A DNA stretch of 64,000 bases from Achromobacter piechaudii NBRC 102461 (GTDB lineage: Bacteria; Pseudomonadota; Gammaproteobacteria; Burkholderiales; Burkholderiaceae_B): assembly GCF_001571245.1 (NCBI RefSeq), contig NZ_BCTK01000005.1, forward strand, positions 1 through 64,000, given 5' to 3'. The notes under the pieces were generated by a model. It ran no database searches. It was given only the letters and a program-made list of their open reading frames with translations, and was not told the origin of the DNA. The position numbers and the translations under genes are program-made. How positions within the stretch are numbered: the first letter of the stretch is position 1; each line of letters opens with the position of its first letter. Positions 28,041 to 38,200 of this stretch are shown piece after piece.

Positions 28041-28685
28041 TCAGGAGCGGGCGGGGCCCGGCGGCACGCCTGAAGGCGGCCCGCTTCCCGTCAACGCGTC
28101 CCAGGCGCACATGGCCTGGCGAGCCACCGATTGCAATGTCTTGCGGTTGGCGCCGTCGCGCGCCTGGATGGACATGCCGTGCAATACCGTGGTGTAGAAG
28201 GCCGCCAGGCTTTTCGTGTCCGTGGTGGCAGGCAATTCGCCGCTTGCCACGCCTGCCGACAGGCGGGCCTGGATGCGTGCCTGCATCTCGCGCCGGCTAT
28301 CGCATAAAAAACCGCCGACGCTGGCGTGGTTGACGCTGCCCGATGGCGCGCCCAGCACGATCATGCAGCCGGGGGGCGTGCCCGGCGAGGTGAACCGGTC
28401 GGCTGCCGCCATCAGCATGGCCTGGATGCCTTCGCGCGCGCTGGCCGCGTCTTGCAGCGCACGGCGGGACGCGCCGCCAGCGGTGTCGCGGTAAAGCTCG
28501 ACGGCTTCCTTGAACAGCTCTTCCTTGGAGCCAAACGCGCCGTAAAGGCTGGGCGAGTTGATGCCCATCGCTTCCGTCAGTTCGGCCAGCGATGCAGCTT
28601 CATATCCCTTCGACCAGAAAACTTCCATGGCCTTTTGCAAGGCCTGGGCCCGGTCGAAGTTCCGGGGACGTCCACGTTCTGCCAT
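28041..28685 (-). CDS. TetR/AcrR family transcriptional regulator
   Basis: The 214-residue repressor has an N-terminal helix-turn-helix (ALQKAMEVFWSKGYEAASLAEL, then INSPSLYGAFGSKEELF, residues ~15-60) and a TetR C-terminal ligand domain. It is divergent from the short-chain dehydrogenase gene and co-directional with the diguanylate cyclase gene. Two related palindromes in the 114-base divergent gap are its likely operators, so it probably controls both sides. The pattern GRPRNFDRAQAL is common in quinone or electrophile-responsive YcdC-like repressors, but the ligand is unknown. Confidence 0.9.
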   Translation of the reverse strand: MAERGRPRNFDRAQALQKAMEVFWSKGYEAASLAELTEAMGINSPSLYGAFGSKEELFKEAVELYRDTAGGASRRALQDAASAREGIQAMLMAAADRFTSPGTPPGCMIVLGAPSGSVNHASVGGFLCDSRREMQARIQARLSAGVASGELPATTDTKSLAAFYTTVLHGMSIQARDGANRKTLQSVARQAMCAWDALTGSGPPSGVPPGPARS

Positions 28686-28709
28686 GGCGGAAGTTTACTC
28701 GCGGCGCCT

Positions 28710-28733
28710 ATTTTGTGTTGATCGATAAAAAAA
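28710..28733. promoter_or_regulatory. Candidate TetR operator 1
   Basis: The reverse complement of this 24-base site matches operator 2 at about 18 of 24 positions, sharing the core TATCGATCA. It is nearer the tetR start and would serve autoregulation. Confidence 0.5.
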
Positions 28734-28765
28734 TGATTGACGCGAGCTTTCTTCCGCGGCGATGA

Positions 28766-28789
28766 TATTTGTATCGATCACTACAAATA
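28766..28789. promoter_or_regulatory. Candidate TetR operator 2 (palindrome)
   Basis: TATTTGTA, eight bases and TACAAATA form a perfect 8-base inverted repeat that ends just before the AAGGA ribosome site of the dehydrogenase gene. A bound repressor here would block both transcription and initiation. Confidence 0.6.
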
Positions 28790-28799
28790 AGGACAAGTC

Positions 28800-29546
28800 A
28801 TGGGTAATCTGAACGGCAAGGTCGCATTTGTGACGGGCGGCAGTCGCGGCATCGGCGCCGCCATCGTGCGACGGCTCGCCGCCGAGGGCGCGCACGTCGC
28901 CTTCACCTACGTCAGCGCATCGTCCGCCGACGCGGCGCAGGCCTTGGCGGCGGAGCTATCCACCAACGGTCGCAAGCTGCGGGCCATCCAGGCGGACGCC
29001 GAAGACGCATTGGCCGTACGGCAGGCCGTGGAACAAGCCATCGATGCGTTGGGGCCGGTGGACGTGCTGGTCAACAACGCGGGCATCTTCGTCACCGGCG
29101 TCATCGGCGACACCAGCGTTGCCGAGTACGAGAGGACGATGAACATCAATGTGCGTGCTCCTTTCGTCGCCATCCGCACTGCGCAGGCGTCGATGCCGGA
29201 TGGTGGCCGCATCATCAATATCGGCAGTTGCCTGGCGCTACGCGCCGGCCGCGCGGGCGTGGCGCTGTACGCGGCCAGCAAGTCCGCGCTGATCGGACTG
29301 AGCCAGGGACTGGCCCGCGACCTCGGTTCGCGCGGCATCACGGTCAACGTGGTTCATCCAGGCCCGATCGACACCGACATGAATCCCGCGGCGGGTGATC
29401 ACGCCAGCGACCTGGTGGCGGTGCTGTCCTTGCCGCACTACGGCGAACCACGCGACATCGCCGGCATGGTCGCATTTCTGGCCGGCCCCGAAGGGCGCTA
29501 CATCACGGGCGCCAGCCTGTCGGTCGACGGGGGCTACGCGGCATGA
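28800..29546 (+). CDS. SDR family oxidoreductase
   Basis: The 248-residue classical short-chain dehydrogenase has the cofactor motif TGGSRGIG near residue 12, NNAG near residue 90, a catalytic Ser in NIGSCLALR, YAASK (catalytic Tyr/Lys) near residue 157, and the PGPIDTDM and SLSVDGGYA blocks. The Arg after the glycine motif suggests NADP(H). It is preceded by a palindromic operator and a divergent TetR regulator, so it is probably induced by a small-molecule substrate or toxicant of unknown identity. Confidence 0.93.
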   Translation: MGNLNGKVAFVTGGSRGIGAAIVRRLAAEGAHVAFTYVSASSADAAQALAAELSTNGRKLRAIQADAEDALAVRQAVEQAIDALGPVDVLVNNAGIFVTGVIGDTSVAEYERTMNINVRAPFVAIRTAQASMPDGGRIINIGSCLALRAGRAGVALYAASKSALIGLSQGLARDLGSRGITVNVVHPGPIDTDMNPAAGDHASDLVAVLSLPHYGEPRDIAGMVAFLAGPEGRYITGASLSVDGGYAA

Positions 29547-29579
29547 CGCCGTAGTTTTAAAAGTTTTTTCGCACCCGAC

Positions 29580-29608
29580 TTGCACAAACCAAAAAACCTA
29601 CATATAAT
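29580..29608 (+). promoter_or_regulatory. Sigma-70 promoter of tRNA-Lys(CUU)
   Basis: A -35 TTGCAC (29580-29585) and a perfect -10 TATAAT (29603-29608) are 17 bases apart. The transcript would start near 29615 with a leader of about 95 bases before the tRNA. Confidence 0.8.
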
Positions 29609-29709
29609 CTTGCTTCTTCGCACTACACACGTAGCGAAACGCAGGCAGCAGCAAGGTTATTGATAGATAGCCAGGTCGCTGAAAACGGGTCGAAATGTTG
29701 TGGATTGCA

Positions 29710-29785
29710 GGGCTGTTAGCTCAGTTGGTAGAGCAGCGGACTCTTAATCCGTAGGTCGAGTGTTCGAGCCACTCACAGCCCACCA
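29710..29785 (+). tRNA. tRNA-Lys (anticodon CUU)
   Basis: Acceptor GGGCTGT pairs with ACAGCCC, the anticodon loop CTCTTAA gives anticodon CUU, the T-arm is GAGTG/CACTC, and ACCA is encoded. It decodes AAG. The body is close to the tRNA-Lys(UUU) gene elsewhere in the window. Confidence 0.97.
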
Positions 29786-29824
29786 GAATTCTTTGGTCGT
29801 ACCAAGATTCTTGGTTCACCAGGT

Positions 29825-29854
29825 AAAAAGCCCACCGCATGCGGTGGGCTTTTT
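29825..29854 (+). terminator. Rho-independent terminator after tRNA-Lys(CUU)
   Basis: AAAAAGCCCACCGC and its exact complement form a 30-base perfect palindrome, giving a GC-rich stem with a T tract. Its symmetry means it could work on both strands. Confidence 0.85.
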
Positions 29855-30126
29855 GCTTTCCGGCAAAGACTTTGGCGGCTGCATCCATATCCAGTGCCGT
29901 GTGCTTCGTAGTCCAAGGCCTCTCGCATCGACTTATGCGCGAAGTACTCGCACTGCGAGGTTGCCAGGTGTTCGAGTTGCGGGCCGCGTAACTCCCGCCA
30001 ATCGTCTTTATCCAGCGTCGGCAATCTTCGGCCGTTCAGTTGGTAATCAAGGTATGTCACCCGCTCTTCGGCGCCCTGATCCCGCACAAGGGTGGGCGCA
30101 AGGTCGCGCGCCACGCTGCGGACCAT
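29855..30126 (-). pseudogene. Unrecognised open frame, possible gene remnant
   Basis: A minus-strand frame opens at ATG 30126 and reads VRSVARDLAPTLVRDQGAEE, followed by protein-like sequence (YLDYQLNGRRLPTLDKDDW, MREALDYEAHG). It then runs into the tRNA terminator and ends at 29773. The amino-acid composition looks like a real protein up to about 29880, but I cannot name a family, and the tail is clearly not native. It may be the eroded end of a gene lost next to the tRNA. No attachment-site repeat of the tRNA 3' end was found. Confidence 0.35.
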
Positions 30127-30436
30127 CAACGACGCGGCCGGTCACGACTGCCGCGTTGTAGCGCCAAGATGTGTAGGGACATGCGCCGCCCGACGCGTCC
30201 GATGCCGGCGCGCCAGGGGCCAATTTATGTGTCCCAACAAACGTGCCGGCAATAGCGCGATCAAAGTCGCCGCTTAAAGCAAATCCAAGTGTTCAGCACG
30301 GTTGATCTTTCAGCCAGTCCGAAAGTAATAAGCCACTTTCGAAGTCGTCTGATTTTAATCAGTCGCACGATGCATTAGCTTCTACGCGTTCTCGCGATTG
30401 CATGATCAAGGAGGAAGACCCGACGCCGCATTTGCA
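30127..30436. promoter_or_regulatory. Upstream region of cdiB with two inverted repeats
   Basis: No gene is seen. CGAAAGT and ACTTTCG face each other across 8 bases at 30320-30341. CTGATT and AATCAG face each other across TT at 30349-30362. Both are 75-115 bases before the chosen cdiB start and may be operators of the CDI locus. A strong AAGGAGG lies at 30408-30414. Confidence 0.45.
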
Positions 30437-32224
30437 ATGCAGGCCAAGGGAAATCGTCCACGACGAAGCGAGCTATCTGCTCTGGCGCTATCCGTGCATC
30501 ACACTATAAAAATCCGGCATCGAGCCGGTCTCGCGCTTTGCTTGGCGGGCGCGGCACTTTTCTCTTCAACGCTGTGGGCGCAGCCCGCGCCTACCGAGGC
30601 CGCTGCGCGTGCCAGCGAGATCCAGCGCCGTCAGGAACAGGAACTGGAGCTACAGCGCGAGCGCGCTGCGCAGCGCCCGGACGTGTTGTCGGCGCCCGAG
30701 GTGTCGGGTGCGCAGCCCGACACGCTGCGCTTTCCCGACGAAACGCCATGCTTCCCGTTGCGCGAAGTGACATGGGACGACCCGCAACCCGCCCCGGCAT
30801 TGCGCCGCATGGCGGACGTGGCGGTGGGCGCTTGCGTGGGTGGCCAGGGCTTGAAGCTCTTGCAGGAACATCTGACCGCCGCGCTGATCGAGCAAGGGCT
30901 GATCACCGCACGCGTGCTGGTTCCCGAACAGTCGCTTGTCAGCGGACGGCTGACCTTGCGTTATGTGCCCAGCCGCATCTCGGCGGTGAAGGGCGAGGGC
31001 GCCATTGGCTGGTGGCGCACTGCGTTGCCCACGGGCCCAGGCGGCGAACTCAATCAGCGCGATCTGGACCAGGCGCTGGAGAATATCCGCCGCCTGTCCA
31101 GCCAGGCCGATGCGACGATTGACGTGGCCCCTGGCCCCGAACTGGGCGACTCCGATATCGTGGTCCAACCGGGCACCGGCAACCGGCTGCATGGCTACGT
31201 GGGCGGCGACAACAGCGGCATGGACGCTATCGGCAAGTATCAGGTGAACGCTGGCCTGACGCTGGACTCGCCGCTGTTCCTGTACGACCAGATCTCGGTG
31301 TCGTGGAACAGCAATGCGCGATGGCGCGACGGCAGTTCCAACACGCGCGCGGCGTCGGCCAACTACAGCATTCCCTTCGGCTACTGGACGTTCTTTGCAG
31401 GCGCCAGCAAGTCCACCTATCGCCAATCGGTGGCGGGTTTTGAAGAGCCCATCGTCTATGGGGGCACCACCAAGCAATTGCAGGCTGGCGTCTCCGTCGT
31501 GCCGTATCGCGGCCCCACGTACAAAGGCAACGCGTCATTTACGCTGCTGCGCAAGCGCACGGACAGCACGTTGAACGATGTGCCTATCGACGTACAGCGC
31601 CGCGACGTCACCGGCTATGAAATCGGCTACAGCCATCGCCACTATCTGGGCCGGTCGGTGCTGGACCTGGGCGGTGGCGTGCGCGGCACGCTGCCGCAGT
31701 TTTCGGACGAGCCGGGGTATGTGTACGACGATCCAGACTGGAATGGGCGTAGCACCATCCTGTCCGCCAGCGCCGGCCTGTACCTGCCGTTTCAGGTGGC
31801 GGAGCAGCCCTTTGCCTACCAGGGCAATTGGCACATCCAGCACGCCAAAACTCCCATTCAGCCATCTGATTACTTCACGATCGGCAACCGCTATGCCGTG
31901 CGCGGGTTCGATGGCCAGATCACGCTGGCCGCGGAAGACGGCTGGACCTTGCGCAACGATCTATCGCTGTCGCTGGATGGCCTGACCGGCCTGCCCGGGC
32001 AGCAGATCTACACCGGCCTGGACGTGGGCCGCGTGGGTGGGCCTTCGGCCAGGTATCTGTCCGGCCGCACGCTGGTCGGCGCGGTCGCGGGCATTCGAGG
32101 CCGTTATGGCCTGCCCTACGTCAACGCCAGCTATGACCTCTCCGCCGGTTGGCCGTTGAAAAAACCCGATTCATTGAAGACCGCAGCGACCACATTCGCG
32201 CTGGTCGTGATGCTTGAGTTCTGA
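30437..32224 (+). CDS. cdiB: Two-partner secretion outer-membrane transporter (CdiB/FhaC/ShlB family)
   Basis: The 595-residue TpsB protein exports the giant exoprotein encoded next. It has a basic N-region and signal peptide ending near LWAQPAP (~residue 50), a periplasmic region with an N-terminal helix and POTRA domains (ETPCFPLREVTW near residue 105, then the LLQEHLTAALIEQGLITARV block), and a 16-strand ShlB-type barrel ending in VVMLEF with terminal Phe. The VRGF motif of this family is present (YAVRGFDGQ near residue 490). ATG 30437 is chosen. A TTG at 30398 is in frame, and the AAGGAGG lies 22 bases from the ATG, so the start is uncertain. The next gene begins 34 bases after its stop. 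Confidence 0.9.
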   Translation: MQAKGNRPRRSELSALALSVHHTIKIRHRAGLALCLAGAALFSSTLWAQPAPTEAAARASEIQRRQEQELELQRERAAQRPDVLSAPEVSGAQPDTLRFPDETPCFPLREVTWDDPQPAPALRRMADVAVGACVGGQGLKLLQEHLTAALIEQGLITARVLVPEQSLVSGRLTLRYVPSRISAVKGEGAIGWWRTALPTGPGGELNQRDLDQALENIRRLSSQADATIDVAPGPELGDSDIVVQPGTGNRLHGYVGGDNSGMDAIGKYQVNAGLTLDSPLFLYDQISVSWNSNARWRDGSSNTRAASANYSIPFGYWTFFAGASKSTYRQSVAGFEEPIVYGGTTKQLQAGVSVVPYRGPTYKGNASFTLLRKRTDSTLNDVPIDVQRRDVTGYEIGYSHRHYLGRSVLDLGGGVRGTLPQFSDEPGYVYDDPDWNGRSTILSASAGLYLPFQVAEQPFAYQGNWHIQHAKTPIQPSDYFTIGNRYAVRGFDGQITLAAEDGWTLRNDLSLSLDGLTGLPGQQIYTGLDVGRVGGPSARYLSGRTLVGAVAGIRGRYGLPYVNASYDLSAGWPLKKPDSLKTAATTFALVVMLEF

Positions 32225-32258
32225 TTCCCCGATTGCTGTACCGCTTTACAAAGGTCGC

Positions 32259-35200
32259 ATGATGTCTACGATTCGTTCGCTGGTTGCGTGGTCCGTGGTG
32301 TTCACGCAGGTCTGGACGCCGGTGTTGGCACAGACGCTGCCCATCTCCGTCGACAAAAGCGTGGCGGGCCAGAAGCCGGTGGTGGGTGTTGCCAATGGCG
32401 TGCCGGTCATCAACATCGCCCCGCCGTCGGCGGGAGGCGTATCCAACAACCGCTATACCCAGTTCAACGTGGGGCCGTCGGGGGTCGTACTGAATAACAG
32501 CGGCGGCGCCAGCCAGACGCAACTGGCTGGCCAGGTGGGCGGCAACACGATGCTGGGCAACCAGCGCGCCACCACGATCCTGAACCAGGTCACCGCGCCA
32601 AACCCATCGCAGTTGATGGGCACGCTGGAAGTCGCGGGCAATCGGGCCAACGTCATCGTCGCCAACCCGGCAGGGATCACCTGCAATGGCTGCGGCTTCC
32701 TGAACGCCAACCGCGCCACGCTGACCACGGGGCGTCCCAAGGTGGGCCCGGATGGCGGCATCACGTTGGACGTGGCCGCGGGCAAGTTGCGGGTCGACGG
32801 GGATGGCCTGTATGGGGCGAATCTCAGTCAGGTCGACCTGATCGCCCGCAGCCTGGAAATCAATGCCGGCATCTGGACCGATCACTTGAATGTGGTCGCG
32901 GGTGCTGCGCGCGTGGACTACGCCGACGGCAAGGTGTTGGCGTTGGCCGGCGAAGGCGCGCCGCCGGTGGTGGCGCTGGACACGTCCGCGCTGGGCGGCA
33001 TGTATGCCAACAGCATCCGGCTGATTGGCACCGAAGCCGGGGTCGGCGTGAACGTCGGCGGCAATCTGGTGGCGCTGACCGGCGATCTGCACGTCAATGC
33101 CGCGGGCGACGTCAGCATCGTGCCGGGCGGCACGGTGCAAGCCGCACGCGCCTTGCAGGTGAATGCGGGCCGGGATCTGGTCATGGACGGCGTGGCGCAG
33201 GGCGCCGAGGTCTCGATGACGGCCGGCCGTGATGCCTCGGTCAACGGCCTGGCGGGCAGTGACGGTTCGTTGACGCTGAACGCCAAGAACGACTTGAAGA
33301 TTGGTTCGCAGGGCGGGCTGCTTGCCCAGGACACCCTGCGCATCGGTGCGGGCCGCGACGTGTCGGCAAAGGGGGCGTTGATCCTGAGCGACAGCGACTT
33401 GACCTTGCAGGCCGGCCGCAATCTGGCATTCGCGACACAAGCGCCCAGCGCGCCGGTAGCACCGCCTCAGCACGGCGGCGCGGCTCCCTCTGGTGGCACG
33501 TCATCCGGTGGTACGTCCGGTAGCGCCTCATCTGGCAACGGCGCCAGCAGCGGCACGTCATCGGGGCAGGCATCCCCTGGCAGCGAGCAGGCGAACAAGC
33601 CCAACCCCGTGGCTGCGGGTGTGATCTCCAGCCGCGCCACGGTTGAGATGCGCGCTGGCCGAGATATGACGCTGCCCGGTCAGGTCAACACGGCGGGCAT
33701 GCTGCGCGCTGACGCAGGTTCAAACATCGCCTCGGATAGTGCAACCAAGCTGCAAGGCGCCAAGGACGTGGTGCTGCGCGCAGGTGGATCCATGGCGCTG
33801 GCGGGTTCGGCCCTGGCCGATGGCAGCGTGGCGTTCAATGCCGGACGCGACCTGCGACTGGATGGCAGCGCGCTGGCCTACGGCGGCGCTTTGCGCCTGG
33901 ATAGCGGCCGTGATCTGGTCTTGGGCAAGAGCAGTCAATCTCAGGGCAATGGCGTATCGCTGACTGCGGCGGGCAGCATGAACTCCGCAGGCCAGCTCGT
34001 GGCCGGAGGGCTGCTTGCGATGCAGGCTGGCGGCGATATGGGGATCGACGGGCGCTCGGCTGCCGACGGAGACCTGCGCGCGGACGCGGGCGGGGCCTTG
34101 AGGGTCGGCGGTGCGGCGCAGTTGGACGCCACCGGGGCCACTGTTCTTGCGGCGCGCAACAACGTAGTGCTTGCCGGCGCCTTGCGCAGTAATGGCGATA
34201 CGCGCGTGACGGCGGGCGGCGCATTGACGCTGGACGGCGAGATTGCCGCCACGCATGGCGCGGTCGCGCTTGTTGGGGCCAAGGAAATATCGCTGGGAGC
34301 GCCGTCCAGCGTCCTGGCGGGCGGTCCGGTCCGTATCCAGAGCGGCGATAGCCTGATGGCGGCCGGGACGATCTCGTCCATGGCCGACCTGACGATGCAG
34401 GTGGCGCGCGATGCCACGTTGAACGGTGATCTGCTGGCGGATGGGCGCCTGTCGCTGGACGCCGGCGGCGCGGTGACCAGCGGTGCCCAGGCACAACTGC
34501 GAGCGCAAGGCCCGCTGCAATTGCGTGCCGGAGCAAGTATGGATCTGGCAGGGGTGGCGGAAACCAACGCGACGCTTGATCTGAATGCGGCGACCGATCT
34601 GCGCATGGACGGCAGCGCGCTGGCTTATGGCGGCGCGCTGACGATGAACGCCGGCCGGAATCTGACGCTGGGCGAACAGAGCAAGACGCAAGGCGCGGGC
34701 ATCGAAGCCAACGCGCAGGGCAACCTGAGCGCGGCGGGCTCCATTGGGGCACAAGGGAGCATTCAACTGATCGCAGGGCGGGACCTGACTCTGAACAATC
34801 AGGGCGGTGCCACCGGCGACATACGTCTGCTGGCTGGCCTCAATCTGCGTCAGACGAAAGCGGGAGCGCTGGATACCGAAGGCGTGCTTGTCGGGGATGC
34901 CGGTAAGGACGTTCGCTTGGACGGCGCGTTGCGCGCCAACGGCGGCGCGCAAGTCACGGCGGGCGGCGATCTGGCGGTCAATGGCCTGGTGTCCACGGCA
35001 CGCGGCGGCCTGAACCTGAAGTCGGGGGGCAACCTGTCGATGGGCGTGGCAGGCCAGGCACTGTCCGGGGCCGCGCTGAACGCGCAGGCCGGTGGCGCGA
35101 TGACGCTGGATGGCTCGACGGCCAGCCAGGGCGCCTTGGCGCTGACATCGGCGCGCGACACGGTCATCAGCGGGCAGCTCTACAGCGGCGGCACGCTGGA

Positions 35201-38200
35201 CGTGACCAGTGCCATGTCATTCAAGGCGCTTGCTCCGGCAAGCTTGCAGTCAGTGGGCGATATGCGGATTCAAGCCGCACGCGATGCCACCTTGGCAGGG
35301 TCCGCGCTGACGGATGGGGCGCTTGGCCTTCGCGCAAAGCGCGACGTGATCGTGGACGGTTCTGCGTTGGCGTTCGGGGGCAGTCTGGCCATCACGGCAG
35401 GCCAGGATCTGAAACTGGGCGCGCAAAGCCAGGCGCAGGGCTCAGGCGTCGTGCTTGCGGCGGATCGTGGCCTGAGTGCCGACGGCGTGCTGGTATCGCA
35501 GGGCGACGCGCGCCTGTCCTCGGGCGGCGATAGCAATCTGTTGGGCTCGATCAGCGTGGATGGAGATTTGGCCGCCGTGGCCGGCACTGCTTTGAATGTT
35601 GGCAAAGCAGCGGTGCTGGAAACGACGGGCGCTTCCAGGTTGAGTGCCACGGGCGACATGCGTGTCGACGGTGCGTTGCGCAGCAATCGCGACGTGCGCT
35701 TGAACGCTGGCGGGGACTATCGCCAGACAGGACAGGTGGCATCGGCCGATGGCGCGTTGTCATTGAACGCCGGGCGCGATGTATCGCTGGATACCGACGC
35801 CGCGTTGCAGGCGGGCGGACCGTTGCAGATCAACGCGGGTGGCGCGCTGCGCTTGGCCGGCACGGTGTTGTCGCTGGCCGACCTGACCTTGCAGGCTGCG
35901 CGTGATGCGGTGGTGTCCGGCCAGTTGCACGCCAATGGCGCGCTGTCACTGACGAGCGGTGGGGCCGCGCAATTCAGCGAACAGGCGGATCTGCAATCGA
36001 ATCAGGCGATGGCCATCACGGCCGGCAGCGACATTTTGCTGGCAGGTTCCGCACAGACCAACGCGGGGCTGGCGTTGCATGCCGGCAGGCAAGTGCAGAT
36101 TGACGGCGCAGCGTATGCCTACGGCGGTGCGTTGTCGCTCGACGCCGGCAACGGGATGATCCTGGGTAACGACAGCAAAGCCCAGGGCCGAAGCGTTGTC
36201 CTGCGCGCCAACGACGACATCTACGCGCTGGGGCAGGTGGTTTCCGAATCGGGCATATCAGTGAAAGCGGGCCGCGACATCCTGTTGGGCGGCCTGGCCA
36301 ATGCGTTCAGCGACATCAACCTGAACGCAGGCGGCGCTCTGAACGCTGGTGCGCCGGTGCAGTGGAGCGCGGGCGGAATCCTGACCGCGTCGGCATCCGG
36401 CAACATGGCGCTGGCCGGCGCCTTGCGCGGCGACCTGGGCCTTCAAGCGCAGGCGGGCGGGGCGATCGACGTGCAAGGTCTGTTGGCGTCGGCCAAGGGT
36501 TCAGTGGGTGTCACGGCAGGCGCTGGTCTGTCCGTGGCGTCGCAAGGCAGCATATGGGCCGGCGGTCCGCTGCAACTGCAATCAGACGCAGATCTGCAAG
36601 TGGCAGGCGTGCTCAGTACGCTTTCGGACCTGGCCATTCAAACGGCAGGCAGCGCTGCCATTACCGGGAAGCTGTATGCCGATGGCGTGCTGCGTCTGCT
36701 TGCCGGCGCATCGCTGCATACCGGCAGCTCGGCGCAGATGCAGTCGGGCGGTGACATGACGCTGCGCGCGCAAGGCATGCGCTTGGCGGGCGTAGCGTTG
36801 AGCGACGGGGCTATGACCTTGGACGCGGCGGGCGATCTGCGCGTGGACGGCAGCGCGTTGGCCTATGGCGGCGCGTTGACGGCCACTGGCGGCAATGACC
36901 TGACCCTGGGGGCGGAAAGCCAGACGCAAGGCAAGGGTGTGGCGCTGGCGGCGGGTCACGATATGCGCGCTGATGGCGTGTTGGCGTCGACCGGGGATGC
37001 GTCGATGCAGGCAGGCGGCAACGTCTCGGTCAATGGCAGCGTTGGGGTGGACGGAAATCTGGCCGTGCAGGCGGGCGGCAGCATGGACCTGGGCGCGGAA
37101 TCGCAGATAGAGGCCGCAGGCCGCGCGACGTTGCTGGCGCAGGACAACCTGGTGGCAGCTGGCGCCGTGCGCAGCAACGATGGGACCAGTCTGGACGCCG
37201 GGCGGGATCTGACGCTGCAAGGCATCGCCGCCGCGATGCGCGGCGCGTTGAAGCTCAAGGCAGGCAGGAACGCTGTGCTGGCGGCTACCAGTCAAGCCTT
37301 GGCGGGCGGCGACGCGGACGTCAATGCGGGCGGCAACCTGAACCTTGCGGGCAAGGTGTCATCGCTGTCCGACGTCTTGCTGCAAGCCGGGCAAGACATG
37401 ACGCTGAACGGCCAGTTGCTGGCCGCGCGCAATCTGCGCGCACAGGCCGGGCAAGTGCTGACCTCGGGCGCGGACGCGCAGATCCAGGCAGATGGCGATA
37501 TCAACGCCAGGTCGGGCGCGGGCATGACGCTGGCGGGGCAATGGGCGGCCGGGAAATCCATCGCGCTGGAGGCTAAGGGCGCAGTGCTGGCGGATGCCAA
37601 GATGCTGGCCGCTGAAGGCGGCATCAAGCTTGGCGGCCTGGGCGACATCACGCTGGGCAACGCCAGTGAACTTCAAGCCAAGACCCTGCTTGCCGTGCAG
37701 GCGGGCGGCAAGCTTCAGGCCATGGGCACATTGTCCAGCGAGGGCAACATCAACCTGAGCGCGCAGAAAAATCTGTCGCTCGAAGGCACCACGGTGGCGG
37801 GCCAGCAATTGCAGGCCACGGCCGGCGCCACACTGGACGTCACGCGCTCCGGCCTGGCACAAGGCTCCAACGGCCTGCGATTCAGCGGGCAGGACGTCCA
37901 CATCGCCGGCACGGCCGGTACGGCGGACACGGCGCTTGCCGCAGGAGGCACGCTGGACGTGCAAGCCAGCCGCGATCTGACCGTGGCCGACAGCGGCATT
38001 GTCAGCGCCGGATCGTCAGCCAGTCTGGGCGCGCAGCGCCATCTAGGCGTGGACGGTGTGGTCAGTGCCTTGGATGGCAATCTGGCCATGCAGGCAGGCG
38101 GCAACCTGAACGTAGGCCAGCAAGGCCGCCTCCAGGCTGGCACCGAGTTGACGGCGCGAGCGGACGGAGATCTGGTTTCGCACGGCACCGTGGTCTCGGG

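Noticed and set aside
29710..30400. Genomic-island attachment site at tRNA-Lys(CUU)
   Set aside because: No direct repeat of the tRNA 3' end and no integrase gene were found downstream within the window.
33792..37523. Regular repeats considered as a CRISPR array
   Set aside because: The unit is 747 bases, lies in frame inside cdiA, and has no short repeat/spacer pattern or cas genes.
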